Made by a program: the position numbers and the translations under genes. Below the pieces are notes generated by a model. That model searched no databases, was not told the origin of the DNA, and saw nothing but the letters and a program-made list of their open reading frames with translations. DNA of 64,000 nt from Maniola hyperantus. Lineage: Eukaryota; Arthropoda; Insecta; Lepidoptera; Nymphalidae. The stretch lies in assembly GCF_902806685.2 (NCBI RefSeq), contig NC_048553.1, positions 6,989,099 through 7,053,098 on the forward strand. The letters run 5' to 3'. The first letter of the stretch is position 1. Every line of letters begins with the position of its first letter. Below are positions 31,637-42,578 of the stretch, in pieces.

Positions 31637-32096
31637 TCTAAAAAACCGGCCCAGTACGAGTCAGCCTCGCTCACTGAGGGTTCCGTCCTACAGTCGTATT
31701 TCATCGACATTTTGCACAATAAATCAAAAACTATTATGCCCGAAAATAAATAAAAATCTGTTTTGAATGTACGAGCAAAGCCCTTTCATATGAAACCCTA
31801 CTAGGTATAGTAATCTCACTTTGAAAGTTGAAAATAGCAAAACATATTTGTTCACAAACACATTTTAATTTTTTTCTTGTGATGTAACCACAAATTCACG
31901 GTTTTCAGATTTTTCCCCTCATGTCTGCTATAAGACCTACCTTCCTGTCAAATTTCATGATTAGATCAACGGAAAGTACCCTGTAAGTTTCTTGACAGAC
32001 AGACAGAATACAGACAGACAGACAGAAAGACAACAAAGTGATCCTATAAGGGTTTCGTTTTTCCTTTTGAGGTACGAAACCCTAAAAACCGATTAT
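31637..32096 (-). repeat. GGTTCCGTA-type repeat, full length
   Basis: From AAAACCGGCCCAGTACGAGT, TTTCATCGACATTTTGCAC, GAAAGTTGAAAATAGC, AATTCACGGTTTTCAGATTT and a GACAGACAGACAG block to GAGGTACGAAACCCTAAAAA. It is a complete copy in the reverse orientation. Confidence 0.85.
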
Positions 32097-32099
32097 AAA

Positions 32100-32945
32100 T
32101 ACTTTTTTTGTAAATTGATTTAAAATCCTCATTTTCACACTCGTAGAAAAGGCTTGCTTTTCCAAACTTCCTGAGATTAGTTTTACGTTAGAAAAAGCAC
32201 TGTTCTAAGAAGACTCAGAAGTACATTTCCAGATTAGCTCGTTCAATACTAAAGCTGCAAAATCATTTCAACATTATAAAATCCTATGTCCCCCCTTCGT
32301 GGCAGAAGGCACCAAGCCGATCTATCGGATGTCTTATATGCTTCAATTCGCCTAAGCGAGGCTGATTTTTTTGCCTCATCTAAAATAGTATACCGACACG
32401 TTTGCTTAGGCTGCCCAGTGCTTTCTTCGGCCTTGCGAGTTACAATCTAACGCCTGCATGGGTCCAGTTCCATTTTCGGCGTCGGATTTGTAGGTCATTA
32501 TTAGGTATTTACCACATCAGTTTAAAGCTTTGATGCTACAATGCTATACAACCAGAGACATATTAAGAAACACTCATAAACATAATGTAACCAAATGCAT
32601 ATTTAAACACATTTTTTTGTGAAACTTGATAAAATCTCTTTCGCGCAGACAACCAACCAACTGCTCTCAGTGGTTGGTCACGTACATTTATCACTTACGT
32701 CCGACTCAAGTCTTTAATTAAAATGACTTATGAAACTCCACCAAAAGTCTGGTTTTAACACTAGTTAAATTATCAGCTATTCTTGCCAAGTTTCCAGAGA
32801 AATTGCATTTAACGTATACGTTGGACCGCAGCGTGCAAAACCGGCCCGCAAATTGTTTTCTCGCTATTTCGACTCTTAATCTAAATTAAATAGACGCCGC
32901 AACTAACTTTATAATTCCTCAGAAATAAACTTATAGACAGACTAA
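32100..32945. other. Unique-looking stretch
   Basis: No repeat family or ORF with motifs was recognised. Confidence 0.4.
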
Positions 32946-32946
32946 A

Positions 32947-33140
32947 CTAGCTGCCCCGGCAAACTTCGCACCGGTTAACAGTCGATTCTTTTACAGGATT
33001 TTTTTTAAATTTTTCTCTCCGTAAGAACCATCACCGTGCTTCAAGGAATATTATGAAAAAAGAATTTGCGAAATCGGTTCAGCTGTTCTCGAGATTTGCG
33101 ATCAGCAACAGATTCAGCGATTCATTTTTATATATAGAGA
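32947..33140 (-). mobile_element. Helitron-like subfamily R
   Basis: On the minus strand it starts TCTCTATATATAAAAATGAA, has TCTCGAGAACAGCTGAACCG and ATTCCTTGAAGCACGG, and ends GAAGTTTGCCGGGGCAG, CTAG. The ends follow the same A|TC…CTAG|T rule with a different core. A 5' fragment of the same subfamily is near 47268. Confidence 0.65.
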
Positions 33141-33325
33141 TAATATTAGATTATATTTGCATATAAATATCAATGCATAATTATATAGGTATGATAAGAA
33201 AACAGGTAGCAGTAGGTGTTCATTTGATTATTTGTTCGTATAGTAGGCATATTTTTTTTCATTCAAATCCGTATTGGTAAACAACAGAGTGAATTCAATA
33301 GGAATATCTATATATTTCTCTTGCT

Positions 33326-33395
33326 TTTTTTTTTTTTTTTAATACAATAAAACTTGAAGCTAGCCTTATCTAATTACTATATAAATCATGACCGC
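33326..33395 (-). mobile_element. Retroelement 3' end with poly(A)
   Basis: On the minus strand GCGGTCATGATTTATATAGT, GATAAGGCTAGCTTCAAG and TTTTATTGTATT run into a poly(A) of about 14. This resembles a LINE or SINE 3' end. Confidence 0.5.
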
Positions 33396-33539
33396 ATCTC
33401 TTGCTTGCTCGGAAATTGCTTTATTATTAAAAAACAAAACGTCTCTTTTCTGTCCGCACGCCAGCAATTTCCAACAGTACAAAAATAGAAATTGTATTGG
33501 TGGTGATTTATAAGGTATCTCTACTTCAAATGAGATAAT

Positions 33540-33698
33540 AATCGCTTGAGTTGTGGATACGGAAATAAATATTATTTTGTATGAGAAAAAAAATTGCAAA
33601 TCGGTCCTCGAAGAAACCTCGAAAAAATCGATGTACATACATAAAAAAAAGAAACGGGCCGAATTGAGAACCACCTCCTTTTTGGAAGTCGGTTAAAA
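33540..33698 (+). repeat. AAGTCGG-type lepidopteran repeat, 3' part
   Basis: GATGTACATACATAAAAAAA, CGGGCCGAATTGAGAACCAC, CTCCTTTTTGGAAGTCGGTT. The same 3' end occurs at 35438 and, inverted, at 2458 and 43612. Confidence 0.7.
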
Positions 33699-34120
33699 AT
33701 CGGACAAGATGATAATTAATACTGGTAAAGAGTAAAAATTAAGGCCTAAATAAGCAAATAGTCCTAAACTTCACGCCACAAGTTCACTAAAACACCAAAT
33801 AAAATAACAGTTTAGAAGTCACTTTGTAGACTTTGTACCTACCCGCTTTATTTCCCCCAGCGAGCGCCTTGGCTTTTATAAGAAAACTTTTTGTGTACCA
33901 AAGGTCAAAGTGTGAATTACTTTCCCGAATATTATAAAACTCCAACTCACGGGGGTTTCCCAATAAAACTAGTTTAATAGATACAACGTAACAAATACCT
34001 AAGGAAACTTTAGAAGTTGCAATATTTTCGAGTATAAGCAAAGAACAGTTTTAAGTTGAGGTGTAAGTCACAAGAGTTTTAACGTTTAGATGCACTCGCA
34101 CCAATCTATTAAAATGTTTT

Positions 34121-34195
34121 TAAATATCTAAATGTATAAAACGAAAAGCTGACTGGTCTATCAACACACAGCTCAAACTACTGGACGACTGACTG
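34121..34195 (+). mobile_element. Helitron-like subfamily C fragment
   Basis: TAAATGTATAAAACGAAAAG, ACACAGCTCAAACTACTGGA. Only the 5' third remains. Confidence 0.55.
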
Positions 34196-34470
34196 GGCCT
34201 ACCACTGTAGATGTACAGCTACATTGTGACAGTTGCAATAACTTCTGATTGACCGACGATCTCTCACTAATTGGCTGAAAATGGTAGCAGCAAGAATACC
34301 ATTTTAGCCAATCACAACATTGAGATTCTGGCAATGATTGATACAATTTCTTCGCATTCGACTAGCAGCTAGCTGGCGTCATGGGTTGGAGTAAACTATG
34401 TATTAAGAAATCTCCGAGATCTATTTATTGTTTCGCTGAAAAATTTAATAAAAGCCGTTCCGTATACTTT

Positions 34471-34765
34471 AAAAAACTGGTCAAGTGCGAATCTGACTCG
34501 CACACAAAGGGTTCCATACCATTGTCCAAGATATAACACTATGTGCTTTTTAAATTTACATGGGCATGACGCCCATTTTGAAATTCGCCATATTGGTTTT
34601 TTATTATTTATTGTCATAGCGGCAATAGAAATACTCTATGAAAATTTCAACTCTCTACCTATTACGATTCATAAGATACAGCCCGCTGACAGACAGATGA
34701 ACGGTCAGCAGAGGCTTAGTAATAGGGTCCCGTTGGCACCCTTCGGGTATGGAACCCTAGAAAAG
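34471..34765 (-). repeat. GGTTCCGTA-related repeat, second subfamily
   Basis: AACTGGTCAAGTGCGAATCT, AATTTCAACTCTCTACCTAT, GATACAGCCCGCTGACAGAC, AATAGGGTCCCGTTGGCACC and GGTATGGAACCCTAGAAA. A sister copy is at 53592-53897. The ends match the main family but the middle is different. Confidence 0.75.
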
Positions 34766-34770
34766 ATTTT

Positions 34771-35086
34771 AAATAAAAACCGACTTCGATACACAAACAC
34801 TAAAAATTGAAAAATAATTTAATTTATTACCGAATATATTATGTATATACAAGAGTTAATATAGTTCCATAATAATATTTTTAGTGCCGGTGCCAATTAG
34901 CTTTAGCTGCGCGAATCGTCTAGACTTCATATTTTTATGAGACTCCACAATGGCACCTCATTGGCACCGACCCCAAAAATATTATTATGGAACTATATTA
35001 ACTCTTGTATATACATAATATATTCGGTAATAAATTAAATTATTTTTCAATTTTTAGTGTTTGTGTATCAAAGTCGGTTTTTATTT
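34771..35086. repeat. Inverted repeat, 127-base arms, 62-base loop
   Basis: Arm 34771-34897 pairs with 34960-35086 with only a few mismatches, mostly near the loop. Both outer edges read AAAAACCGACTT or its complement, the motif that also ends the AAGTCGG repeats. The loop contains GCGCGAATCGTCTAGAC. No ORF of note. Confidence 0.85.
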
Positions 35087-35094
35087 TTTTTGTA

Positions 35095-35438
35095 AAAAAT
35101 TTTTATTTCACAATTTTTATTGGCCCCATGGAATTATGCTATGACTGGTTAAAAAACTACTGTTTACTAAGCTATTACACTGATCGCGACCAATTTACTC
35201 TTATCCGTTGAGGAGTTCCAGTATCTATCTTCGAAGATTTTCATCAGATCTTCACCAAATTTAAATGGGACCAACTTTGAACTATACCCTTTCAAACAAA
35301 AAAAGAATTTTCAAAATCGGTCCAGGCGTCTTTGAGTAATCGGGGAACATACATAAAAAATAAAATAAAAAATAAAAAAAAAAAAAAAAAGATTCCGACG
35401 AATTGAGAACCTCCTCCTTTTTTTGAAGTCGGTTAAAA
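35095..35438 (+). repeat. AAGTCGG-type lepidopteran repeat, long copy
   Basis: GGCCCCATGGAATTATGC, GTTGAGGAGTTCCAGTATC, ATCATC-like TTTTCATCAGATCTTCAC, GGGACCAACTTTGAAC, AAAATCGGTCCAGGCGTC, an A-rich run and TTGAGAACCTCCTCC ending AAGTCGGTTAAAAAT. I recognise this as a common lepidopteran repeat of unclear class. Confidence 0.7.
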
Positions 35439-35837
35439 ATCAGAAAAATGCGTCGGGTCTGACGAAAATAATAAGGTGTATGCTATGGCGTTGATGTAGG
35501 TACCTACCTACCCATGTATTGTACAGGTCTGGTCTTAAAAATCAAAGTCGAATAATAAACAATTTCCTTATTTACCCGATCGCTATGTCTATGAATTGCA
35601 CTGGAACTGAATAAAATAAGAAAGAAATGTATATCCTTTAGGAACAGAGCAGGTGTAAAACTTTCTGCGCGTTGGTTTGCCGTTCAAATAAAATCGTTTC
35701 AGGAATAACAGACCAGTATCCTCTCCTCTTGGACTGAGCATATTATAAGCAACGTCTTGTATAATAAATCCATACAATCTTCAGCGGTTCGTATAAAACG
35801 TTGAGCATCTATACTTTTTCTATGATATCACAGTTTA

Positions 35838-36052
35838 CACTAATATTAAAAAGCGAAAGTTTGTATGTGTATAGTGTGTTTACCTACTTATGTTTGTTAC
35901 TCCTTCACGCCATAATGACTGAACCGATTTGGCTGAAATTTGTAATGGAGGTAGCTTATATCCTGACTGAACATATTGCCTACGTTTCATCCCAGAAAAG
36001 AGTTTTAACGGGATTTTTAGTACGATTAAGCGTAGTCGCGGGCATCATCTAG
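35838..36052 (+). mobile_element. Helitron-like element, ACTCCTTCACGCC variant
   Basis: TAATATTAAAAAGCGAAAGT, TGTTACTCCTTCACGCCATA, GACTGAACCGATTTGGC, GAGGTAGCTTATATCC, CGTAGTCGCGGGCATCAT and CTAG before T. The terminal rule matches A-C but the core is a further subfamily. Confidence 0.7.
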
Positions 36053-36072
36053 TTGGTACATAAATGCGCAAG

Positions 36073-36200
36073 TTTTTTTAACCGACTTATAGAAAGGAGG
36101 AGATTCTAAATTTAAAACTATTTTTTATTAGCTTTCCACGGTTTAACCGCTAAACCGATCTTCATAGAATTTTGCACAGAGATAGAGACGGGCACATCAT
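36073..36200. repeat. Mixed repeat fragments
   Basis: AACCGACTTATAGAAAGGAG is an inverted AAGTCGG tail fragment. TTAGCTTTCCACGGTTTAAC and TTTTGCACAGAGATAGAGA resemble a Helitron-like A core. Confidence 0.5.
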
Positions 36201-36335
36201 CATCTCCATCAATTTCATCTAAATAATATCAAATGCATTTGCCATTATTTTTATCACCATTAGTTTCTTACATAGGAATACATTATATTTTATAGTTTCC
36301 AAATTATTATAAATGTATAAGAAACCGGCTTTACT

Positions 36336-36410
36336 CAGTCCCTGTGAAAAAGGACCCCGGATGGGTTCAAAACTAATCGGCCTAACGTCGACTAAATACG
36401 AAAGTTTCTT
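36336..36410 (+). repeat. Lepidopteran GGATGGGTTC repeat fragment
   Basis: AGGACCCCGGATGGGTTCAA, AACTAATCGGCCTAACGTCG, ACTAAATACG is a motif I associate with lepidopteran retroelement debris. Confidence 0.4.
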
Positions 36411-36934
36411 TTATATTTATAACGGAAATCAATCACGATAGTTTAAACTCTAAAATTTCCAAATTATTATAATTATTTCGCAATTGAAGCCGTTTTAGCA
36501 TTTTTTTCAATCATTTAATTAAATAGAACGACAAAATTCAACTCGACTGTTAATAAATTTCCCCGTTACAAATATTTGTCAGGTTCGCTGACTAGTCGAA
36601 TTCACTAGTAGGCCAATTTACTGTGAAATCCAATACCTGTAATTTCCTGGGCTTGGCTATAAATGGACAATTAAACTCCCAAAATCCAGACAGAGTGTTA
36701 GAGTCGGTAACAATCAATAGATATACCCTGAGGGATTAAATATACGTTATGGCTACACGAAGCAGTGTCCGTTAACAATTAGTATAAAGGCATGGACAGA
36801 CAAGGCACGGAAACTTCTCCAACGCAGTTTCAAGATGTCAAATACAAGGAAGGAACTGCATAAAGCCACATAAGTGTCCAAGCAGCTCTGCAACCACCAC
36901 GTCGCGTCGCACGCCAGCACCGTCGCACCCCAAT

Positions 36935-37023
36935 ACTGCCCGCGACTTTGTCTTCATGGATATAAGTTTTTTAGGGTTCCGTACCTCAAAAGGAAAAACG
37001 GAACCCTTATAGAATCACTTTGT

Positions 37024-37054
<31 letters not shown>

Positions 37055-37463
37055 CTGTCAAGAAACCTACAGGGTACTTCCCGTTGACCTAGAATCATGA
37101 AATTTGGCAGGTAGGTAGATCTTATAGCTGACATTTGGGAAAAAATCTGAAAACCGTGAATTTAGAGTTAAATCTCACAAAAAAAATTGTGGACATGAAC
37201 TAATAGTATTTTCAATTTTCTAAGTAAGATAACTATATCGAGTGAGGTATCATATGAAAGGTCTTCACCTGTGCATTGTAAAACAGATTTTTATGTATCA
37301 TAGTTTTTGAATTATCCTGCAAAATGTCGAAAATATACGACTGTAGTACGGAACCCTCATTGCGCGAGTCAGACTCACACTTGGCCGGTTTTTTTAATCT
37401 TGTAACAAACAGGATTGTCTAGGACAAAAAGTTAAGCCTATTTCCGTCGCCAGGATGCAAGCA
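36935..37463 (-). mobile_element. Helitron-like subfamily A, split by a GGTTCCGTA repeat
   Basis: The left shard (36935-36965) has GCCCGCGACTTTGTCTTCA, TGGATATAAG. The right shard (37405-37463) has GGACAAAAAGTTAAGCC, CGCCAGGATGCAAGC. The GGTTCCGTA repeat at 36966-37398 separates them, and a tRNA-Phe-like SINE cuts the right shard. Confidence 0.6.
36966..37398 (+). repeat. GGTTCCGTA-type repeat, full length, well preserved
   Basis: TTTTTTAGGGTTCCGTACCT, GTCTGTCTGTCTGTCTGTCC, TTGACCTAGAATCATGAAAT, GTAGATCTTATAGCTGACAT, TATCATATGAAAGGTCTTCA, AATGTCGAAAATATACGAC and CACACTTGGCCGG. It resembles the 38583 copy more than any other. Confidence 0.85.
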
Positions 37464-37464
37464 A

Positions 37465-37645
37465 AACTTTTTTTTAAATAAGAATATTAGCCATGTTAAA
37501 TGACTAATACCTATTCCCCTTCCCTCTCCAACTAAGCGTAAAGCTTGTGCTAGGAGTAGGTACGACAATAGTGCAACGGGCGGGGTTTGAACCGTCGGCC
37601 TTTCGGTTTTCAGTCCACTCTTGTACCCGTTCAGCTATTGTTAAG
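37465..37645 (-). mobile_element. tRNA-Phe-like SINE
   Basis: Minus-strand head AATAGCTGAACGGGTACAAG, GACTGAAAACCGAAAGG, CGGTTCAAACCCCGCCC; body TACTCCTAGCACAAGCTTTA and GGAGAGGGAAGGGGAAT. It interrupts a Helitron-like A shard. Confidence 0.75.
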
Positions 37646-38079
37646 TCAGCTGTTGCCATTTCTATTACCATATATACCATTCTGTGCTTTTTACCTCGTG
37701 CATGTAATAGTATCAACATATCAGAGCTTCTGTGTACAGTGTCGGTTAGGTCCCGATCTCCGTCGTCGTTCGTCACAATCCACGTAGTTCAAACGCTGTC
37801 ACTGCCTTCCAACTATGCAGTAATGTATCGTCGCAGTAGGTAGTGTATCTTCGTGGACCAACTCCATGGAGCGACCGCCTGTCTGGCACTGTACAAGTGC
37901 ATACTGTTATTTACAACTTCGTATACAGCCATTACAGCCATTTCTGTTACCTACAACACGACGTGAGCAATAGTTTTAAAAGTACTTAGACTAGATTAAC
38001 CTTTTAGACTAGGTAGATAGATGCTAAGTACGTAGCTAGGTAGCTTAGCCTTTAGACTAGGTAATTGTTAAGTAAGCAG

Positions 38080-38205
38080 TCAGGTGTGTGAAGACTACTA
38101 ATCCGCACTTGGCCAGCGTGGTAGATCATGGTCTAAATCTTTCCCATTAAAGAAGAGACCCGTTTTTAGTCGTGGGCTGGTGATGGCTTAAAATGATCAT
38201 GATAA
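38080..38205 (+). mobile_element. SINE (ATCATGAT-tail family), 3' half
   Basis: AGGTGTGTGAAGACTACTAA, TCCGCACTTGGCCAGCGTGG, TAGATCATGG and a GGCTGGTGATGGCTTAAAA end with ATGATCATGATAAG. Confidence 0.7.
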
Positions 38206-38399
38206 GGGGTAATAAGTATCTAGCACTTGGGGTTTTCTTTTAGATAATTATACGATGAGATCCTAGATCCTTACGCCTGATTTAACATATAGACATACAC
38301 ACACAGATACACACAAACACAGACAGACAGTCACAGACAAACAGAGACAGAAAGTCTTTATTGCACACAAAATAGGAAAACATACAAAGGAACTTTAAC

Positions 38400-38580
38400 A
38401 AAACCGGTCAAGTGCGAGTCGAACTCATACATGAAAGGTTCCGTACCATCATACGTCTTTATTTTATTTTTGTGGTACAACCACAAATTCACGGTTTTCG
38501 GATTTTTCCCTTTACTTATGCTATAAAACATTGCTACATGCCTTTTTAGGTCAACGGGAAGTATCCTATTTTTTTATTTC
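38400..38580 (-). repeat. GGTTCCGTA-type fragments
   Basis: AACCGGTCAAGTGCGAGTCG, AAGGTTCCGTACCATCATAC comes from the second subfamily. CCACAAATTCACGGTTTTCG and AGGTCAACGGGAAGT come from the first. Confidence 0.65.
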
Positions 38581-38582
38581 TT

Positions 38583-39012
38583 TTTTAGGGTTCCGTACCT
38601 CAAAAGGAAAAACGGAACCCTTATAGGATCACTTTGTTGTCTGTCTGTCTGTCAAGAAACCTACAGGGTACTTCTCGTTGACCTAAAATCATGAAATTTG
38701 GCAGGTAGGTAGATCTTATAGCTGACATTTGGGGAAAAATCTGAAAACCGTGAATTTAGGGTTAGGTTAGACCTACACATATAAATTTAAATTGTAGTCA
38801 TGAACTAATAATTAGTATTTTCAACTTTCGAAGTGAGTGACTATATCAAGTGGGGTATCATATGAAAGGTCTTCACCTGTACATTCTAAAACAGATTTTT
38901 ATTTATTTTTATGCATCATATTTTTTGAATTATCGTGCAAAATGTCGAAAAAATACGACTGTAGTACGGAACCCTCATTGCGCGAGCCTGACTTGCACTT
39001 GGACGGTTTTTA
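38583..39012 (+). repeat. GGTTCCGTA-type repeat, full length, well preserved
   Basis: TTTTTTAGGGTTCCGTACCT, GATCACTTTGTTGTCTGTCT, GTAGATCTTATAGCTGACAT, AGTGGGGTATCATATGAAAG, CAAAATGTCGAAAAAATACG, CTTGCACTTGGACGG. It is closely similar to the copy at 36966. Confidence 0.85.
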
Positions 39013-39467
39013 TTTTCTCTGGGGATAAGGAATCCTAAAAACTATCATAATAAGTATTTGTATGCAATAGCGACCTTAGTGCAATCTCCGCCAAGCAACC
39101 TTTGGTGAGAGGAGTGACAGAGGTGCGTAGAGTGAATATACAGTAGGACGGAATTTTCTCGCTTTAATAAACATTGGTAGAAAAGCAAAGGAAATCCATA
39201 CATCAAATGTCACAGTTTTGTTACCTGGCGTGACTCCAAGCAGACCCCTGGCAATTGGGTGCAATGTTAGATGCTATCAGTGGGGTTGCGCTTTACATAA
39301 TGCATTCGTGCAACCCCCGATAACGTGGTGAAATATGTTGTTGTATAACGCTCGGACTCCATATAAGCTAATGCTAATTGCTCGTCGTCTAGACCGAAAG
39401 GCCACTTGAAGGAATTTTACGTCACGTTATATTAAAAAGCATTATTTGTGAGGCACTAATCAGCTTT

Positions 39468-39744
39468 CCGTGATAGTCGAGTGGTTCTCGGAAGGTCGGG
39501 GGTTCCATCCCGGGCAGATCTCGGGCACGCATCTGTAACTTATCGGAGTTAAGTGCATAAAATTTTAACGGAGGAGGAAAAACATCGTGAGGAAACCTGC
39601 ATACCTGAGGTTTCCCATAAGTTCTCAAAGGTGTGTGAAGTCTGCCAATCCACACTTGGCCAGCGTAGTAGAGTATAGCCAAAACCCTACTCGTTCTGAG
39701 ACTCATGCTAGTAAGCCGGTAATAGGTTGATCATGATGATGAAT
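39468..39744 (+). mobile_element. tRNA-derived SINE (ATCATGAT-tail family)
   Basis: GATAGTCGAGTGGTTCTCGG (A-box remnant), GGGGGTTCCATCCCGGGC (B-box region), AACATCGTGAGGAAACCTGC, TCCACACTTGGCCAGCGTAG and a TTGATCATGATGATGAA tail. Confidence 0.8.
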
Positions 39745-40381
39745 CTGCTTTCCAGAAGTATCAATAAATTACTTCAAAACCTTAAAAACGTTTCAAAACT
39801 CTAGATACCTACCTATAGATATAGAAAAAAAATCTCTCATAAATAAATTTCAGTGAAACATTCCGTTTTGGTCCTTAACGAAGGTCCTTTGTAAGACTTA
39901 ATGAAACGAGGATAGATTGTTAATTATTATCTCTCTCTATTATAACATGGATAGTGATAACAGTCTGAACCAAAATAATATACCTAGGTACATTAAAATA
40001 ATGTGCAGAAGCATCTCAGTGGCTACGCGAATCTAAGATATTGAATGATCTCGGTCTGAGTGTTTCAAAACCAATAACATTGTAGTTCCCGAGTAGAAAG
40101 CACAATAATATAGTATGTATCGACTTTGTAGTCTGCGAGTTATCCAGTTGCGGCAAGTCAAAGTTCAAACTGTTTAAGAATTCACCCAGGCACTGCCCAG
40201 GGTCTGCAGTTTAGTGGCTTGTTCGATCTTGAGCGTGTAATTGAATATTAATTTATGATCTTAGAAAATTGACTTAGTAGCAGATTGAGGCTGAACTTTA
40301 GATTTTGTAGATTTACATACCAGTGTACAAAACTCACATGTACCTAGCTCATTTTAAAGATCGTATACGAGAAATTACAGT

Positions 40382-40500
40382 AGGTACGCAAAATAATGTA
40401 CATCGGTCTTTAGGCTTCGTGTCGCTTCGGCTTTGTAGAGCGTTGTCTCTGTCACTCATACCTATGTGACGTTTTGTCGGTCTCAGCGACAAAGTAATGT
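40382..40500. mobile_element. CAGTACGCGGC palindromic MITE, left part
   Basis: AATAATGTACATCGGTCTTT, GCTTTGTAGAGCGTTGTCTC, TGTGACGTTTTGTCGGTCTC. The right arm is lost after AGCGACAAAG. Confidence 0.65.
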
Positions 40501-40883
40501 TAATTTAATGGTTTCAATTTGCAAACTACACGACAATTAATTTAAAAATCCAAAAAAAATATATTACATAGTTTTTTCAAAATAAGAAATGCGTTGCATC
40601 TTTGCGTCTTTTGTAACTTTGAATGGGTAACAAGATAAATAATATTTTATTAGGGTTCTTCGTTCTAGTATTACTTTGTAATATTTTATGACACACAAAT
40701 AGAATGGCAAAATTACAACAACTCCCATCTCAATACTTTAGAAATTCCATTGGGAGCTTCTGAATTTAGCTAGCATATAGTTAAGTCAAAGTGAAAATTA
40801 CAAAGTCAGCCCCGAATTCTAGAAGTGCATTTCATTAAATATTCAACTCGGGTATTAATTGCTGGTGCAGACTTTCGTCTAGA

Positions 40884-40946
40884 CAATTTACTCAGATGTA
40901 AATCACTTTACATTTGAGGTAAAGTGATTAGCATCTGAGTAAATTG
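40884..40946. repeat. Inverted repeat, 27-base arms
   Basis: Arms 40884-40910 and 40920-40946 differ at only two positions; the loop is CATTTGAGG. Arms read CAATTTACTCAGATG and outward. Confidence 0.8.
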
Positions 40947-40949
40947 ATA

Positions 40950-41940
40950 TGCTATGCGAAATCATCTAGGAGCCCGCTTTTGGCTACGTTTGAACTCATC
41001 GCATTATTATCCAAAGAATATCCCTACCATTGTATCATTAATGGGGTCACGACTCTCAGGAATGAATAATACGATGGATAGGATATCACTATTGATGGCT
41101 CTAACGCTGAATGCTAACGCTAACGCTATTGATGGATCTTTTTAGGGATTCCCACAATCCAAATTACTAGGTAGTCTAAAGTCACCCGGCTACAACGCGC
41201 GTCGCATCGCGTCGGTAAAATCACGAATTTCAAAAAGAGAAGAACTATTTTTATTTATTTATTTTATTTTTGTTTTCGTCAATAGTAGTGTGACTCTCGG
41301 GGAAGGTGGCCACTTGTAGTAAACCGGCGAGAGTCAGGCCAATTTAATATATTATCTTAATTTACAGTTCTCTTTCTACTGTTTCTATTTCATGTAACTA
41401 CTAGTTGTTATGACACATGGTAATTGACTATGTTTTCGAGTATCATAAACGGTCTTATAAATTAATCACTTGCCATCCCATAGATATTTCATAATTCATT
41501 GAAGATATTGTAATTAATAGGATTATAGAACAAATGTCTTACGATATTTATGGAGCCTGTGTATTAGTGAAATGCATCATGTCTTAGAAATGTCTAAAGT
41601 CTACGACCATCAATACCGGATTTTAGTGCAAATGACGAACTTTGATCCAATAGCGAACGTTGATTTCCGCTTTAACCACAGGTTTATGATCGCTTCAAGG
41701 CACAAATTGAGATAAAATCATTACTCATGCACATATTCAGACTGCATATTATTAGGTAGGTGTGTTTGAAGCTATATGTTTTGAGAACATCAGTGCCGTC
41801 ACATTGCAACCAATATATAAAGCATCGAATGTAGTTAAAACGAAACGATCTCTTTTGAAGCAAGATATAGTGGTTTCCTAGAGAGTGTTTCTTAAAACTA
41901 CCAAATGACGTTATTTGATGATACCATACTATCCTAATTC
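40950..41940. other. No family recognised except a T-rich patch
   Basis: A TTTATTTATTTATTTTATTT patch near 41255-41275 precedes GACTCTCGGGGAAGGTGG, with GAGAGTC further right. It may be a reverse retroelement tail. Confidence 0.35.
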
Positions 41941-41944
41941 TCAG

Positions 41945-42100
41945 AAAGTCAAAACCAAAGCCATTTATTCAAAATTCATTTTTGATTATCAATAATCGTC
42001 GAATATGTAAGATAAATACACCTAATGGTGATATGAAATTATCAATTACGTAAACTTAAAACTTAAAACTACGAGGCTTCCAAACGCGCCCAGACCTAAC
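41945..42100 (+). repeat. Lepidopteran repeat (ACTAAAGCTACGAGG type)
   Basis: AAAGCCATTTATTCAAAATT, ACGTAAACTTAAAACTTAAA, ACTACGAGGCTTCCAAACGC and GCCCAGACCTAACG align with 48245-48415. Confidence 0.6.
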
Positions 42101-42131
42101 GTTCATACAGTTATCATACGTTATATAACGT

Positions 42132-42443
42132 TCATCATCATCATCATGATCCCATCACCGGCTTACTACAGAGCACGGGTCTCCTCTCAGAGTGAGAAGG
42201 GTTTGGCCATAGTCTACCACGCTGGCCATGTGCGGATTGGTAGACTTCACACACCTTTGAGTACATTATGGAGAACTCTCAGGCATGCAGGTTTCCTCAC
42301 GATGTTTTTCTTCACCGTTAAAGCAAGTGATATTTTATTACTTAAAACGCACAATACTCCGAAAAGTTAGAGGTTCGTGCCCGGGATCGAACCCCCGACC
42401 TCTGATTAGAAGGCGGACGTCCTAACCACTAGGCTATCACAGC
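42132..42443 (-). mobile_element. tRNA-derived SINE, near-complete copy
   Basis: On the minus strand the head is GCTGTGATAGCCTAGTGGTT, AGGCGGACGTCC-complement text and GGGGGTTCGATCCCGGGCAC (B box). The body has AACATCGTGAGGAAACCTGC and GTAGACTATGGCC, ending GGGATCATGATGATGATG. Pol III A and B boxes are well preserved. Confidence 0.85.
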
Positions 42444-42446
42444 TAT

Positions 42447-42512
42447 ACAGTACGCGGCCGAAAGTAATGTAACTACATTGGACTTTAGAATGACATTTTA
42501 GCTTTGTAGCCC
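42447..42512. mobile_element. CAGTACGCGGC MITE, end fragment
   Basis: TACAGTACGCGGCCGAAAGT and AATGACATTTTAGCTTTG. It directly abuts the SINE head. Confidence 0.6.
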
Positions 42513-42578
42513 TTATTAAGTAGATACACGCATACTTTAGTTAAATTCTCAGATCTCTTTTCTTCTTTAAATACTTAG

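Noticed and set aside
686..38352. A CRISPR array from the many regularly repeated short motifs
   Set aside because: The repeats are simple microsatellites or dispersed transposons without regular unique spacers.
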